Positions 17,683 to 26,802 are shown, numbered from the stretch's first letter. The stretch: DNA of 64,000 nucleotides from Cytobacillus citreus (GCF_018343665.1 NZ_JAGYPM010000003.1:892687-956686), one strand, 5' to 3'. Made by a program: numbers and translations. Notes: a model not told the origin generated them from the sequence alone.

Positions 17683-18388
17683 TTGTTTTACCTTCCGCAA
17701 TCAAATGGAAGCAATCATAAAGTGATCCATTTGGAAGATTGCACTGAGCTCTAATTTCATCTAATTTTCCAGCTGCTTGGAGCTTTCCTTGATGGATAAT
17801 TAAGAAGCGATCACATACCTTTTCTGCTGTATCCAATACATGTGTAGACATAAGGATGCCAGCACCTCTTCTTCGTTCATTCTGTATCGATTCTAGAAAG
17901 AGCTTCATCGCATTAGGATCCAGCCCTATGAATGGTTCATCAATGATATAAACATCAGGATTTGTAATTATCGACATAATGAGCATCGCTTTCTGCTGCA
18001 TTCCTTTTGAATATTTACCCGGAAATTCATGTGCATGATCTGCTAGATTGTAATTTCCTAGTAATTCTTTTGCTTGTTGAAGGTATTCTTTATCAGGGAT
18101 CCCCTCGACTGCCGCAATAAAGTCAAGATGCTCCCATAAAGTCAGCTCATCATAGAAAATGGGTCTTTCCGGAATATATGAATATTTGGCTTCTTGCTGA
18201 AATATTACATCCCCCTTCATATTTTCCAGCAATCCAAGTATCGTTTTAATTGTCGTGCTTTTTCCTGCCCCGTTCGGTCCAATGAGCCCGATAAGCTCAC
18301 CCTCCCGGACATTGAACTGAATATTATGTATGACTGAATTATCTTTTTCATAGCCTGCTTCTTTAATATCTACATTTAATAGTTGCAT
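17675..18388 (-). CDS. ythP: EcsA-type ABC transporter ATP-binding protein
   Basis: This is the ATPase subunit for YthQ. Walker A is GPNGAGKST. The signature helix is degenerate (KYSKGMQQKA, as in EcsA-like proteins) and Walker B is DVYIIDEPFIGLDP. A switch histidine is in MSTHVLDTAEK. The 237 residues match the EcsA size. The ATG at 18388 follows GGAGGAGAAGTC. It is the first gene of the ythPQ pair. Confidence 0.93.
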   Translation of the reverse strand: MQLLNVDIKEAGYEKDNSVIHNIQFNVREGELIGLIGPNGAGKSTTIKTILGLLENMKGDVIFQQEAKYSYIPERPIFYDELTLWEHLDFIAAVEGIPDKEYLQQAKELLGNYNLADHAHEFPGKYSKGMQQKAMLIMSIITNPDVYIIDEPFIGLDPNAMKLFLESIQNERRRGAGILMSTHVLDTAEKVCDRFLIIHQGKLQAAGKLDEIRAQCNLPNGSLYDCFHLIAEGKTNE

Positions 18389-18460
18389 GACTTCTCCTCC
18401 TAGCTAATATTACGGATAAAAATTGGAAAAGGTTTCTTTTAAAATCTTTAATAAAATTAA

Positions 18461-18496
18461 AAAATGAACTGCTCTAAAGCTAGAGCAGTTCATTTT
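18461..18496 (-). terminator. Perfect 16-bp terminator stem
   Basis: AAAATGAACTGCTCTA and TAGAGCAGTTCATTTT are exact complements around AAGC. It begins directly at the stop codon of the metallopeptidase gene and is symmetrical enough to act in both directions. Confidence 0.9.
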
Positions 18497-19771
18497 TTAT
18501 GGTTTAAGTATTTCCATTAAGTCTACATTGCCGTATTCTTCTGCATATTTGTAGGCAGTATAGCCTTCAGAATCCACAAATGCTGGATCGGCACCATTTT
18601 GTAAAAGCAGTTCAGCCATTTCAATGTCATCATTAAATACAGAGCTCATAAGAGGTGTAGATTCATATATATCGACTGTATTAGGATCGGCTCCATTTTC
18701 AAGTAAAATACTTGCCGCTTCCGTATTTCCATTGTAAACAGTCCAATGAAGTGCTGTCGAACCCTCTTCATCCAATTCATTCACATCGGCACCGTCTGCA
18801 AGTAATTTCTGGATTGTTTCTACATCATTTTCACTTGCAGCATTCATTAATGGCGTAGCTCCTTCTACGCCTAGCGCCATTTCCGCCCAGAAATCCATTT
18901 TTTTAAGAGTTTTATATCCACCCCATATTCCAGCAGACAGAATAACAACTGAAAGCATGGCACCAAAAAGACCAATCCATACCTTTCCTTTTGGTTCATG
19001 AAGTTCAACCGTGGAATCCTCAGAGAAAAATCTCGACAGTGCATATATTCTCTTTGGCAGATGAGGGTGAGTTGATAGCTTTTCATTCAACCAGACAAAA
19101 AATCCATGTTCCGTTTGCAGCTGTTCCATATATGCCTGCTTATTGACCTTAGGGTATAATTCTTTTCCGATTGCAAGCATTGTTAAAGCATCTTTTGCAG
19201 CATCTATTGATTGAATATAATAAGCAGCATATCGATCACAAGTATATTCACATGCTCTTAAATAGGCACTTCCTAGAAAAGGGATCCACATAGCTGGTAA
19301 TAGCAATATACTAATAATAACGTGCTTTCTTTTTAAATGGGCAAATTCATGAGCTAGGACGAACAATACTTCTTTTTCTGCTTCCCTCTCGATTAACTCA
19401 ACAATACCCGAATACAAAACAACCATATTATTTCGAAAAAATCTTGTGGCAAATGCGTTTAACATGCCTTCTGATTCAATAACATAAATATCTGGCATAA
19501 CTGTTAGACCCATATCCTTTGCAGTCAAAACAGCCTTTTCATATAGATCCGGAAACTGATTTTCACTTACCCTTACTCCATTTCGTCTTATGCCGCCCAC
19601 CATTATTCCATGAAGCGTAACAGAAAGAAATATTATTGCTAAAATAATGATGATACCTACTATCGAAATGGCTAAATAAATGTAGGTTAAAATACTTAAT
19701 AAAACAACAAATGCAAAGTATATATTTTCTTTCGGAAATACTAATTGATCTCTTAATGATTCCTCCCGCAT
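18497..19771 (-). CDS. M48 metallopeptidase with C-terminal ankyrin repeats
   Basis: This is a membrane-bound zinc protease. Two hydrophobic segments lie at residues ~18-60. They are followed by an M48 domain with HEFAHLKRKH (zinc motif HExxH) and a downstream ACEYTCDRYAAYY supplying the third ligand. A further membrane segment lies at ~270-290. The last ~125 residues form at least three ankyrin repeats (TPLMNAASENDVETIQKLL, STALHWTVYNGNTEAASILL, TPLMSSVFNDDIEMAELLL). I start at the ATG at 19771 (MREESLRDQL). The fusion suggests a protein-binding regulatory tail. The spacer 19772-20153 holds no other gene. Confidence 0.85.
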   Translation of the reverse strand: MREESLRDQLVFPKENIYFAFVVLLSILTYIYLAISIVGIIIILAIIFLSVTLHGIMVGGIRRNGVRVSENQFPDLYEKAVLTAKDMGLTVMPDIYVIESEGMLNAFATRFFRNNMVVLYSGIVELIEREAEKEVLFVLAHEFAHLKRKHVIISILLLPAMWIPFLGSAYLRACEYTCDRYAAYYIQSIDAAKDALTMLAIGKELYPKVNKQAYMEQLQTEHGFFVWLNEKLSTHPHLPKRIYALSRFFSEDSTVELHEPKGKVWIGLFGAMLSVVILSAGIWGGYKTLKKMDFWAEMALGVEGATPLMNAASENDVETIQKLLADGADVNELDEEGSTALHWTVYNGNTEAASILLENGADPNTVDIYESTPLMSSVFNDDIEMAELLLQNGADPAFVDSEGYTAYKYAEEYGNVDLMEILKP

Positions 19772-20153
19772 AAACCCCTGTCCCTCTCTATGTATAATAA
19801 ATCCTCCATTGATTATAAAAGAGAAGGTAAACAATGAATACAGGTAATTTCATCCTTATATTTCGAATATTCAAGCATAATATAAACATCGGTTACCATA
19901 GTATTTAGAAAGTAGGTAAGGAAGGCTGGAAACTTATAAAGATTTTGTAAATTTCCCAATAAAGTAGAAATTATCAAATAATAAGGGTACAATGTAGGTA
20001 TAGGATGATATTTGGAAATAATCACCTTAAGTTTGAAAAGGAGATGGCTGCGGAAAAGAAAACCTACATGTCTTTGAAGAACTTGTTTCTTCAACGAAGC
20101 TGTCAGTTGCAGGAAATTGCCATTGGTTTGAAAAAAGGATAGGGAGTGGTTCT

Positions 20154-20375
20154 TTGAAACATTCAACTAACCGGATGTTAAACCGTATCAAATCCGTCTA
20201 CATGTTTATAAATAAGCGCGGAACTGTAACAACTGGTGAACTTGTAGAGGAATTTGGTATTACTCCTCGCACCATTCAACGAGATTTAAATGTTCTTGTT
20301 TATAACGACCTAGTGAAAAGCCCTAGTCGAGGAAGATGGACAACAACCAAAAAGAAAGTGAAAATGTCATCCTAA
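20154..20375 (+). CDS. ytzE: Small DeoR-type HTH protein YtzE
   Basis: YtzE consists of a single DeoR-like winged helix-turn-helix: MLNRIKSVYMFINKRGTVTT, then GELVEEFGITPRTIQRDLNVL. It has no effector domain (73 residues). It is probably a DNA-binding regulator; the target is unknown. The start is TTG at 20154 after GGGAGTGG. It keeps its position beside the pseudouridine synthase and the lipid II flippase. Confidence 0.87.
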   Translation: MKHSTNRMLNRIKSVYMFINKRGTVTTGELVEEFGITPRTIQRDLNVLVYNDLVKSPSRGRWTTTKKKVKMSS

Positions 20376-20389
20376 TGAATATATATATA

Positions 20390-20415
20390 AAAAATCGCCT
20401 TTATAGGCGATTTTT
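20390..20415. terminator. Bidirectional terminator between ytzE and ytzG
   Basis: AAAAATCGCCT and AGGCGATTTTT pair around TTAT. The convergent genes end on either side of it. Confidence 0.88.
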
Positions 20416-21133
20416 ACTTTGCTTCATATTCAATTAATTTATTTATTTCCTCATCCGTTAATTCTCTATATTCTCCAAGTTCCAAAGATTCGTCAAGCTG
20501 AAGAGCCCCCATAGAAATCCTTTGCAGATAAATAACTCTCTTCCCAACTGCTTCAAACATTCTTTTAACTTGATGAAATTTTCCTTCCGTAATCGTCAGC
20601 TCAATATCTGATGTCAAATCTGATTTAATAATCTTTAATTCGCCAGGCTTCGTTAAATAGCCATCATCCAATATAACACCCTTTTTAAAAGCTTCGACAT
20701 CTTCTTTTGTGACTTCACTGTTAATGACAGCAAAATACGTCTTTGGCACATGCTTTTTAGGAGAAAGGAGACGATGAGCAAGCTGACCATCATTCGTTAA
20801 CAGGAGCAGTCCTTCCGTATCCTTATCAAGACGCCCTACTGGAAATGGAGAGAATACAAGGTCTCCCGCTTCCAATAAATCCAGAACAGTTTCATGCTCG
20901 ATATCTTCTGTAGCGGAAATAACCCCCTGTGGTTTATTCATCATTAAATAAATAAATTCCTTGTATTCTACTTTTTCACCATGAATCGTAACCAAATCTT
21001 TTTCTGGATTCACATGGTGTTTAGCGTCCTTCACTTTTTGCTCATTAACCTGAACGACTCCATCCTTTAAAAGCTTCTTAACATCCTTCCTGCTTCCATA
21101 TCCTAAATTGGCAAGCATTTTATCAATCCGCAT
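20414..21133 (-). CDS. ytzG: RsuA/RluB-family pseudouridine synthase
   Basis: This rRNA pseudouridine synthase has an N-terminal S4 RNA-binding domain (MRIDKMLANLGYGSRKDVKK) and a catalytic domain. The active-site aspartate is in GRLDKDTEGLLLLTNDG. At 239 residues and with this motif it is of RsuA type, whose E. coli member modifies U516 of 16S rRNA; the same target is inferred here. The ATG at 21133 follows GGAGG at about 10 bases. It is followed upstream by ytgP in the same orientation. Confidence 0.92.
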   Translation of the reverse strand: MRIDKMLANLGYGSRKDVKKLLKDGVVQVNEQKVKDAKHHVNPEKDLVTIHGEKVEYKEFIYLMMNKPQGVISATEDIEHETVLDLLEAGDLVFSPFPVGRLDKDTEGLLLLTNDGQLAHRLLSPKKHVPKTYFAVINSEVTKEDVEAFKKGVILDDGYLTKPGELKIIKSDLTSDIELTITEGKFHQVKRMFEAVGKRVIYLQRISMGALQLDESLELGEYRELTDEEINKLIEYEAK

Positions 21134-21185
21134 ACATTTGTTACCTCCCTTATAGAAAGCACGATTCCCTCAAACTAAATAATGA

Positions 21186-22802
21186 TTAGGATCTCAATTT
21201 CATCTTTTTCAATACGCGGTCAACTTTTTCCCCAAATAAGAAATAAATAAGTCTCGTTTTGAAACTGAAATAGAAATAGATTCCAGCACCGACTCCTGCA
21301 CAAATAATCACAATGAGTAATGCTTGGAAATCAGATGCAGGTGATAAGAACAGCGTAAGAATTTTGTAAGTAGCACCTGTTCCGATAAACATCAGCAGTG
21401 TAATTAAGACAATCAACAACCCTCTTCTGAGTACAAGCCTGAATGGATATTTAGCAAAGGTTTTAATAACAAATAAATTAATTAAGATTGCAGCAGTATA
21501 CCCAACAGCCGTTGCTATAATTGAACCCTCTGTTTCCATGAGCTTAATTAGTGGGATATTTAGACTTAGCTTTAACAATAAACCAACAAGTAAGCTCAAT
21601 ACGGTAAAACGCTGTTCATTAATCCCTTGTAAAATCGCAGCTGTTACTAAGAAAAAGGCAAATAATATAGCAACAGGCGCATACGTTCTTAATACTTCTG
21701 TCCCCAATTCGCTATGGTCATAAAACAAAGTGAATATCGGCTCTGCCAGCATCGAAAGCCCTACTACAGCTGGAAGAGTCAGAAATAATACTACTTGGAT
21801 AGTCTGATTTAATTGACGATTCAAGCTGGAACGGTCTTGATCAACAAATGCTTTTGTAATTGAAGGAACTAATGTTAATGAAAATGCAGTTGCCAAGGAA
21901 ACTGGGATAATAACAAGCTTATGCGTTTGCATCGTTATCACAGCATAGGCAGATTCGGCTACATCATAATCAATACCAATGGACCGCATCGCTCGAATAA
22001 AGGTAAATTGATCGACTAATTGAAAAAGCGGATTCGCAATCCCTACAAACACAAAAGGTGCAGCATAGATGATAATCTCTTTGTACATATCCTTAAGAGA
22101 GATATCCATTGTTCCTTTATCATATAAGAGCAAATCGTCCAAATAGGACTTACGCTTATACCAATACCATAATAAACTTGCTAAACCACCAAGAGCACCA
22201 ATAAACGCTGCAAATGTAGCTACACTTACTGCTTGTGTAATCGTTCCGTTCATAAAATTCAAAACAACAAATGCACCAGCTAACACGAACGTAATTCGAA
22301 CAATCTGTTCAATAACTTGAGAAACAGCTGACGGCCCCATTGACTGATGCCCTTGGAAAAACCCTCTAATTAGGCTCATGAAAGGGACAACAATAAGGGC
22401 GAAGCTGACGGCCCTTATGACAGTAGTTACATCTTTAACGTTAGTGCCCGCTTCAGATGAAGTACTCATTGCAGCTATAACCGGAGCAAAAAAATACAGC
22501 GCAAGAAATGACAGGACTCCAGTACACATCATAATAATCAGTCCTGATTTAAAAAGCTTTCTCCCGACTGCATACTCCTCTAAAGCATTATATTTTGATA
22601 TAAACTTAGAAACCGCCAACGGAATTCCTGCGGTTGCAATACTAATAAAAATCGTATATGGAACATAGGCGAAAGAATAAAGAGCATTCCCTTTATCTCC
22701 GACAATATGGTAAAAAGGAATGACATAGAGCAATCCTAGTATTTTTGAAATAATCGTGCCTAAAGTTAATATAAATGTTCCCCTTAAAAGCTTAGATGAC
22801 AT
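21186..22802 (-). CDS. ytgP: Lipid II flippase (MurJ/YtgP, MVF family)
   Basis: YtgP is the MurJ homologue of Bacillus, a MOP-superfamily exporter that flips lipid II across the membrane for peptidoglycan synthesis. The 538 residues contain about 14 hydrophobic segments, starting with LRGTFILTLGTIISKILGLLY. Arginine in LIRGFFQGHQSMGPSAVSQ and the acidic/basic loop residues are typical of the family. The ATG at 22802 follows AAGGAAGGG. The upstream spacer 22803-23020 shows only a short remnant GAAAAGCGCAACG near 22820, resembling the repeat at 34832. Confidence 0.93.
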   Translation of the reverse strand: MSSKLLRGTFILTLGTIISKILGLLYVIPFYHIVGDKGNALYSFAYVPYTIFISIATAGIPLAVSKFISKYNALEEYAVGRKLFKSGLIIMMCTGVLSFLALYFFAPVIAAMSTSSEAGTNVKDVTTVIRAVSFALIVVPFMSLIRGFFQGHQSMGPSAVSQVIEQIVRITFVLAGAFVVLNFMNGTITQAVSVATFAAFIGALGGLASLLWYWYKRKSYLDDLLLYDKGTMDISLKDMYKEIIIYAAPFVFVGIANPLFQLVDQFTFIRAMRSIGIDYDVAESAYAVITMQTHKLVIIPVSLATAFSLTLVPSITKAFVDQDRSSLNRQLNQTIQVVLFLTLPAVVGLSMLAEPIFTLFYDHSELGTEVLRTYAPVAILFAFFLVTAAILQGINEQRFTVLSLLVGLLLKLSLNIPLIKLMETEGSIIATAVGYTAAILINLFVIKTFAKYPFRLVLRRGLLIVLITLLMFIGTGATYKILTLFLSPASDFQALLIVIICAGVGAGIYFYFSFKTRLIYFLFGEKVDRVLKKMKLRS

Positions 22803-23020
22803 AGAATCCCTTCCTTTTTAGAAAAGCGCAACGTGCGTATTAAACCACCACAAATTTTCTAGTAAAAATATATATTAAACTTCTTTTGAAATATTAATCC
22901 ACTTTTTAAAATACCTCAACTATTTTAGCACACTATTTGTAGTTTACTCTTCTTCTAATGTGATTGCCAACAAGTTATTATGTGAAGTTATGATTCTAAT
23001 TCCAAATCGTTTATAATTCA

Positions 23021-23238
23021 TAAAGTGAAACTTCCATCAGTGGGGGTTTTTCGACGCACAGGACGTGCTAGTGCCGACGTTGCCACAGGACGTGGCGTTC
23101 TTAGTCGGCTTTCATGCCCCACTGATGGTTAGTTGAACCAATCGGGCCTTTACGGGCAGTTGATCCCCCACTTAGGTTTCTTTGATTCTCTCGCAACCTT
23201 GTTAGCAGGGGGTCTTACTGCCCGTTAATCTGCGATAA
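23021..23238 (+). repeat. Structured intergenic repeat, copy 2 (standard form)
   Basis: This copy runs from TAAAGTGAAACTTCCATCAG to CTGCGATAA. Domain 1 is the stem CATCAGTGGGG with CCCCACTGATG. It encloses hairpin GCAC-AGGAC-GTGC (23056-23068) and an inner stem GCCGAC/GTCGGC, which holds hairpin GCCAC-AGGAC-GTGGC (23082-23096). Domain 2 is the stem starting ACGGGCAGTTGATCCCCC. It ends 30 bp before the ytfP start codon and has the same orientation as ytfP. Confidence 0.9.
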
Positions 23239-23268
23239 TTAGACTAGACTAAATAAGTTGGTGAATAA

Positions 23269-24540
23269 ATGAAATACGATGTAATTGTTATTGGCGGCGG
23301 TCCCTCTGGTTTGATGGCTGCTATTGGTGCGGCTGAACAGAAAGCTAAAGTGCTGCTTATTGATAAAGGGGACAAGCTTGGAAGAAAGCTTGCCATTTCA
23401 GGGGGCGGCAGATGCAATGTCACGAACAGGCTGCCGATTGATGAAATAATCAAGCATATACCTGGAAATGGCCGCTTTCTATACAGTGCTTTTTCTCTTT
23501 TTAGCAATGAGGATATTATTAAGTTTTTTGAAAATCTAGGAATTGAGCTTAAGGAAGAAGATCACGGACGCATGTTTCCTGTTACAGACAAAGCACAATC
23601 CGTTGTTGATGCTTTACTTTCTAGATTAAGGGATTTGAAGGTAGATGTAAAAATAAACAGCCCTATTCAAGATGTTCATTATTCAAATGAAAGCATTCAG
23701 TCTGTTGAACTGAGAAGCGGAGAAATTTATGAAACGAGCTCAGTAGTTATTGCCGTTGGCGGAAAATCTGTTCCCCATACGGGTTCTACTGGAGATGGAT
23801 ATGCTTGGGCGAAAAAAGCTGGGCATACCATAACAGAATTATTCCCTACTGAGGTTCCCATCACATCAGCAGAGCCTTTTATTAAAGAAAAATCATTGCA
23901 AGGATTGTCACTTCGCAGTATTGCATTGAGTGTGTTAAATCCAAAAGGGAAAGCCTTGATCACTCACAAAATGGATATGATTTTCACTCATTTTGGCATT
24001 AGCGGACCCGCTGTATTAAGATGCAGCCAATTTGTTGTGAAGGCAATGAAAAAATGGGATATAAAAGAAGTCATGATGAGTATTGACGCACTCCCAGAAA
24101 AAAAAGAAGAGCCCCTTTATCAAGAAATTTTAAATGAAATCAAGAATGAACCTAAAAAAAGCATAAAAAATTTATTAAAAGGATTTTTACCAGAAAGGTA
24201 TCTCCTATTCTTGCTTGAACAAAGCGGCATCGATCCTTTATCTCCAGGAGCCAATATTTCAAATGAAAAAATCAGAGCCTTTGTAAAGAACTGTAAAGGA
24301 TTTCAATTTACAGTAAATGGTACTCTGCCTTTAGAAAAGGCCTTCGTAACGGGTGGAGGAGTCTCTGTAAAAGAAATCGATCCAAAGACAATGGCATCAA
24401 AGCTAATGGAGGGATTATTCTTTTGTGGAGAAATTCTTGACATTCATGGCTATACAGGTGGATATAATATTACTTCCGCACTCGTAACTGGAAGAATTGC
24501 CGGCATGAATGCGGCACTAACTGCAAAAAGTCAGAACTAA
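23269..24540 (+). CDS. ytfP: NAD(P)/FAD-dependent oxidoreductase (HI0933/BaiN-like)
   Basis: This flavoprotein has the FAD-binding [15 protein letters not shown] near the N-terminus, the family marker [16 protein letters not shown] and the C-terminal [16 protein letters not shown]. It belongs to the HI0933-like group that includes BaiN; the physiological substrate in Bacillus is unknown. The 423 residues are of full length. The ATG at 23269 has only a weak site (GGTG). Any promoter must lie in or before the structured repeat, whose last base is 30 bp upstream. Confidence 0.92.
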   Translation: MKYDVIVIGGGPSGLMAAIGAAEQKAKVLLIDKGDKLGRKLAISGGGRCNVTNRLPIDEIIKHIPGNGRFLYSAFSLFSNEDIIKFFENLGIELKEEDHGRMFPVTDKAQSVVDALLSRLRDLKVDVKINSPIQDVHYSNESIQSVELRSGEIYETSSVVIAVGGKSVPHTGSTGDGYAWAKKAGHTITELFPTEVPITSAEPFIKEKSLQGLSLRSIALSVLNPKGKALITHKMDMIFTHFGISGPAVLRCSQFVVKAMKKWDIKEVMMSIDALPEKKEEPLYQEILNEIKNEPKKSIKNLLKGFLPERYLLFLLEQSGIDPLSPGANISNEKIRAFVKNCKGFQFTVNGTLPLEKAFVTGGGVSVKEIDPKTMASKLMEGLFFCGEILDIHGYTGGYNITSALVTGRIAGMNAALTAKSQN

Positions 24541-24545
24541 TATTT

Positions 24546-24570
24546 AGAGCCTGATATTGTATCAGGCTCT
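24546..24570. terminator. Hairpin between ytfP and cse60
   Basis: AGAGCCTGAT and ATCAGGCTCT form a perfect 10-bp stem around ATTGT. It lies directly after ytfP and overlaps the end of the convergent cse60. There is no strong T run, so terminator activity is likely but modest. Confidence 0.6.
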
Positions 24571-24744
24571 ATAAATGATCATGGCTGAAAAGCAATAAAT
24601 CTGCTCATCTTCATCTTCTTGAACTGCAGCTACATTGTATTTAATATCCAGAAGCTTTTTTTCCTCAATCCTTTCAAGAAAGCGGTTCATTTCAAGCTCA
24701 AGATCCTTCTCATGCTCTTGGTCAAATAATTTAACCTTAATCAA
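24562..24744 (-). CDS. cse60: Sporulation protein Cse60
   Basis: This 60-residue protein (MIKVKLFDQEHEKDLELE, ending IYCFSAMIIYRA) matches Cse60 (YteV), a small protein made in the mother cell under SigE in B. subtilis. Its molecular role is unknown. The start is TTG at 24744 after GGAAGGAG. It supports the view that the host forms spores. Confidence 0.85.
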   Translation of the reverse strand: MIKVKLFDQEHEKDLELEMNRFLERIEEKKLLDIKYNVAAVQEDEDEQIYCFSAMIIYRA

Positions 24745-24819
24745 GAAGCTCCTTCCTTTCTGACACTGTTTTTAGCATTATTGACAGAATACTCTATTTT
24801 TATAATTTTCATTTACATA

Positions 24820-24837
24820 TTTACCATATTCGGTAAA
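24820..24837. promoter_or_regulatory. Inverted repeat upstream of tsuA (candidate operator)
   Basis: TTTACC-ATATTC-GGTAAA is a perfect 6+6 inverted repeat about 85 bp upstream of the transporter start. It could be a repressor or activator site for the sulfur genes. The factor is unknown. Confidence 0.35.
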
Positions 24838-24922
24838 AGGTTGTTGATATTTTTTATTGCCATAGTTTTTATAATCATATAGACTTCTAATGTTATAGAT
24901 TTAGGAAAAAGGGGTCTTTATA

Positions 24923-26134
24923 TTGAATCGTATTACTTCAAAAATATTCGGCCAATATTGGAATCCATATTGGGCCATAGGGATTGCAGGTGTATTAAGT
25001 GCCCTCTACTTTGGGCTAACGAATACTGTATGGGCTGTTACAGATAAATTTACTCGATTAGGAGGGCAGATCCTTATGCTCTTCGGTATTGATATTTCAG
25101 ATTGGGAGTATTTCAAACTTATAACAATAAAGGGATCTACCTTCGAAAGAACGGATGGATGGATTGTTTGGGGGATGTTTATCGGGGCATTCATTACGAT
25201 TCTTCTAAGTAATAATTTTAAAATAAGAATCCCTAAGCAAAAGCGCAGATTAGTACAAGGATTAATTGGCGGGATAATCGCTGGATTTGGAGCACGATTA
25301 GCATTAGGCTGTAACTTGGCTGCCTTTTTTACTGGTGTGCCGCAATTTTCTTTCCATTCTTGGATCTTTATGGTTGCCACTGCAATCGGCACTTATATAG
25401 GGTTTAAGATCGTCAGCACGAAATGGTGGAAGGGCAAACCAGTTCTCAAAAAAGGGAATACTGCAACCAAGGTTGAAAATAAGAAAATCATTCAGCCTTA
25501 TATCGGAATCCTCGTTGCGATTTTGTATGCGCTACTCGTTATTTATTTTTTTGTTACTGGTAAACCTTATCTCGGGATTGCCGCTATTTTCGGAGCAGCA
25601 TTTGGTATATTAATAGAAAGAGGACAGATCTGCTTCACTTCTGCTTTTAGAGATCTATGGGTAAGCGGACGAGCAACTATGACAAAAGCAATCGCCGTTG
25701 GTATCGCCATCAGCACATTATTTACTTTCGTCGTCATTGTTGTTTACGGATTAGAGCCGATTACGAAAATTGCTGCCCCAAGCACATTTATCGGTGGAGT
25801 CCTATTTGGTCTTGGAATTGTACTAGCTGGCGGCTGTGAAACAGGTATGATGTACCGAGTAATGGAAGGTCAGGTTTTATATTTATTTGTTTTTGCAGGA
25901 AATATTATTGGTGCCACCTTCCTAGCATACGGCTGGGATCATGTAGGTATTTTTAACACACTTGTTAAAAGTGGTTCTAAAATTAATTTAATTACAGAAT
26001 TAGGACCAATAACAGCCCTGCTTCTAACACTCGTTATGCTAGCTGTATGGTTTGCTGTTGCTGTATTTTGGGAGAAAAACTATCGATTCGGAACTGGATT
26101 TAAAAAAGGAGGAATGAGACAGCATGGTAATTGA
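24923..26134 (+). CDS. tsuA: YeeE/YedE-type thiosulfate transporter
   Basis: This 403-residue membrane protein of the YeeE/YedE (TsuA) family has about nine hydrophobic segments. The conserved cysteine-containing motifs ARLALGCNLAAFF, ERGQICFTSAFRDLW and LAGGCETGMMYR are present; in this family such cysteines pass thiosulfate across the membrane. The start is TTG at 24923 after AAAAGGGG. The next gene, a TusA-type protein, overlaps by 11 bp. That pairing (TsuA-TsuB) supports thiosulfate uptake rather than another sulfur compound. Confidence 0.88.
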   Translation: MNRITSKIFGQYWNPYWAIGIAGVLSALYFGLTNTVWAVTDKFTRLGGQILMLFGIDISDWEYFKLITIKGSTFERTDGWIVWGMFIGAFITILLSNNFKIRIPKQKRRLVQGLIGGIIAGFGARLALGCNLAAFFTGVPQFSFHSWIFMVATAIGTYIGFKIVSTKWWKGKPVLKKGNTATKVENKKIIQPYIGILVAILYALLVIYFFVTGKPYLGIAAIFGAAFGILIERGQICFTSAFRDLWVSGRATMTKAIAVGIAISTLFTFVVIVVYGLEPITKIAAPSTFIGGVLFGLGIVLAGGCETGMMYRVMEGQVLYLFVFAGNIIGATFLAYGWDHVGIFNTLVKSGSKINLITELGPITALLLTLVMLAVWFAVAVFWEKNYRFGTGFKKGGMRQHGN

Positions 26135-26351
26135 TTTTACATTAGATTTAAGAGGAGAGCCTTGTCCTTTCCCTGTTATTTATTCATTAGAAACCTTAAA
26201 AGATATGAAAAAAGGTGAGGTATTGCAAGTTATTGCAGACTGTCCAGCATCTTTCAAAAACGTCCCTGAAGAAGTCGTTAAGCATGGCTATACTTTAGCA
26301 AAAGAACCATATAAAGATGGGCAAGACTTATACTTTTTTATTCAAGTGTAA
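26124..26351 (+). CDS. tsuB: TusA-family sulfur carrier protein
   Basis: This 75-residue protein has the TusA fold motif LRGEPCPFPV, whose first cysteine carries persulfide sulfur (CPxP). It is the probable cytoplasmic partner of TsuA, accepting or processing thiosulfate sulfur. AGGAGGAATGAGACAGC precedes the ATG inside tsuA, so the two are translationally coupled. A strong terminator follows at 26363-26404. Confidence 0.9.
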   Translation: MVIDFTLDLRGEPCPFPVIYSLETLKDMKKGEVLQVIADCPASFKNVPEEVVKHGYTLAKEPYKDGQDLYFFIQV

Positions 26352-26362
26352 TAAAGATTAGC

Positions 26363-26404
26363 AAAAAGACCGAATCCCTCCTACTTGATCGATTCGGTCT
26401 TTTT
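26363..26404. terminator. Bidirectional terminator
   Basis: AAAAAGACCGAATC pairs with GATTCGGTCTTTTT. It closes the tsuAB operon and the convergent rhodanese gene. Confidence 0.9.
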
Positions 26405-26415
26405 CTTTAATAAAA

Positions 26416-26718
26416 TTATATTGTTTCGCCTTTCCATTGCATCATGCCGCCTGCCAAATTGCGAACCTTATATCCTTGATCCTGCATATAGTAGCAAACA
26501 TTTTCACTGCGGGCACCTGAACGGCAAATAAAAATATATTCTTTATCTTTATCAAAGTAATCCAAGTTTTCAGGAATTGTCATCATGCGGATATGCTTTG
26601 CTCCTGGAATCATGCCATATGCAACTTCTTCATCTTCCCTCACATCGACAAGCTCTAATTTTTCACCAGCAGCTAACTTTTTTTCTAAATCATCAGTCGT
26701 CATAATTTCTATATCCAT
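26416..26718 (-). CDS. Rhodanese-domain sulfurtransferase
   Basis: This is a single rhodanese domain of 100 residues. The catalytic loop is CRSGARS (cysteine in FICRSGARSENV), with LVDVREDEEV at the start and LAGGMMQWKG at the end. It moves sulfane sulfur between carriers. It resembles B. subtilis YtwF. I start at the ATG at 26718 (MDIEIMTTDD), with AAGGA eight bases upstream. Lying convergent to the thiosulfate genes, it may act in the same sulfur flow, which is inference. Confidence 0.9.
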   Translation of the reverse strand: MDIEIMTTDDLEKKLAAGEKLELVDVREDEEVAYGMIPGAKHIRMMTIPENLDYFDKDKEYIFICRSGARSENVCYYMQDQGYKVRNLAGGMMQWKGETI

Positions 26719-26772
26719 CAAATACTTCCTTTCCAAACCAAATATTAGTTTTCCCTATACCCATATTAAAAA

Positions 26773-26802
26773 ACATCCTCCGAAAACGCAATCGGAGGAT
26801 GT
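26773..26802 (-). terminator. Terminator downstream of leuS and the tandem array
   Basis: ACATCCTCCGA and TCGGAGGATGT form an 11-bp stem, and the minus strand continues TTTTTTAA. A leuS transcript reaching it would carry the whole tandem array as its 3' untranslated region. Confidence 0.8.

Noticed and set aside
19813..20166. 117-residue open reading on the minus strand upstream of ytzE
   Set aside because: No credible ribosome site, no family resemblance, and it overlaps the ytzE promoter and start.
22378..22668. Open readings antisense to ytgP, amyX, pepV, leuS and asnB
   Set aside because: They are shadows of strong genes with normal codon use on the other strand.
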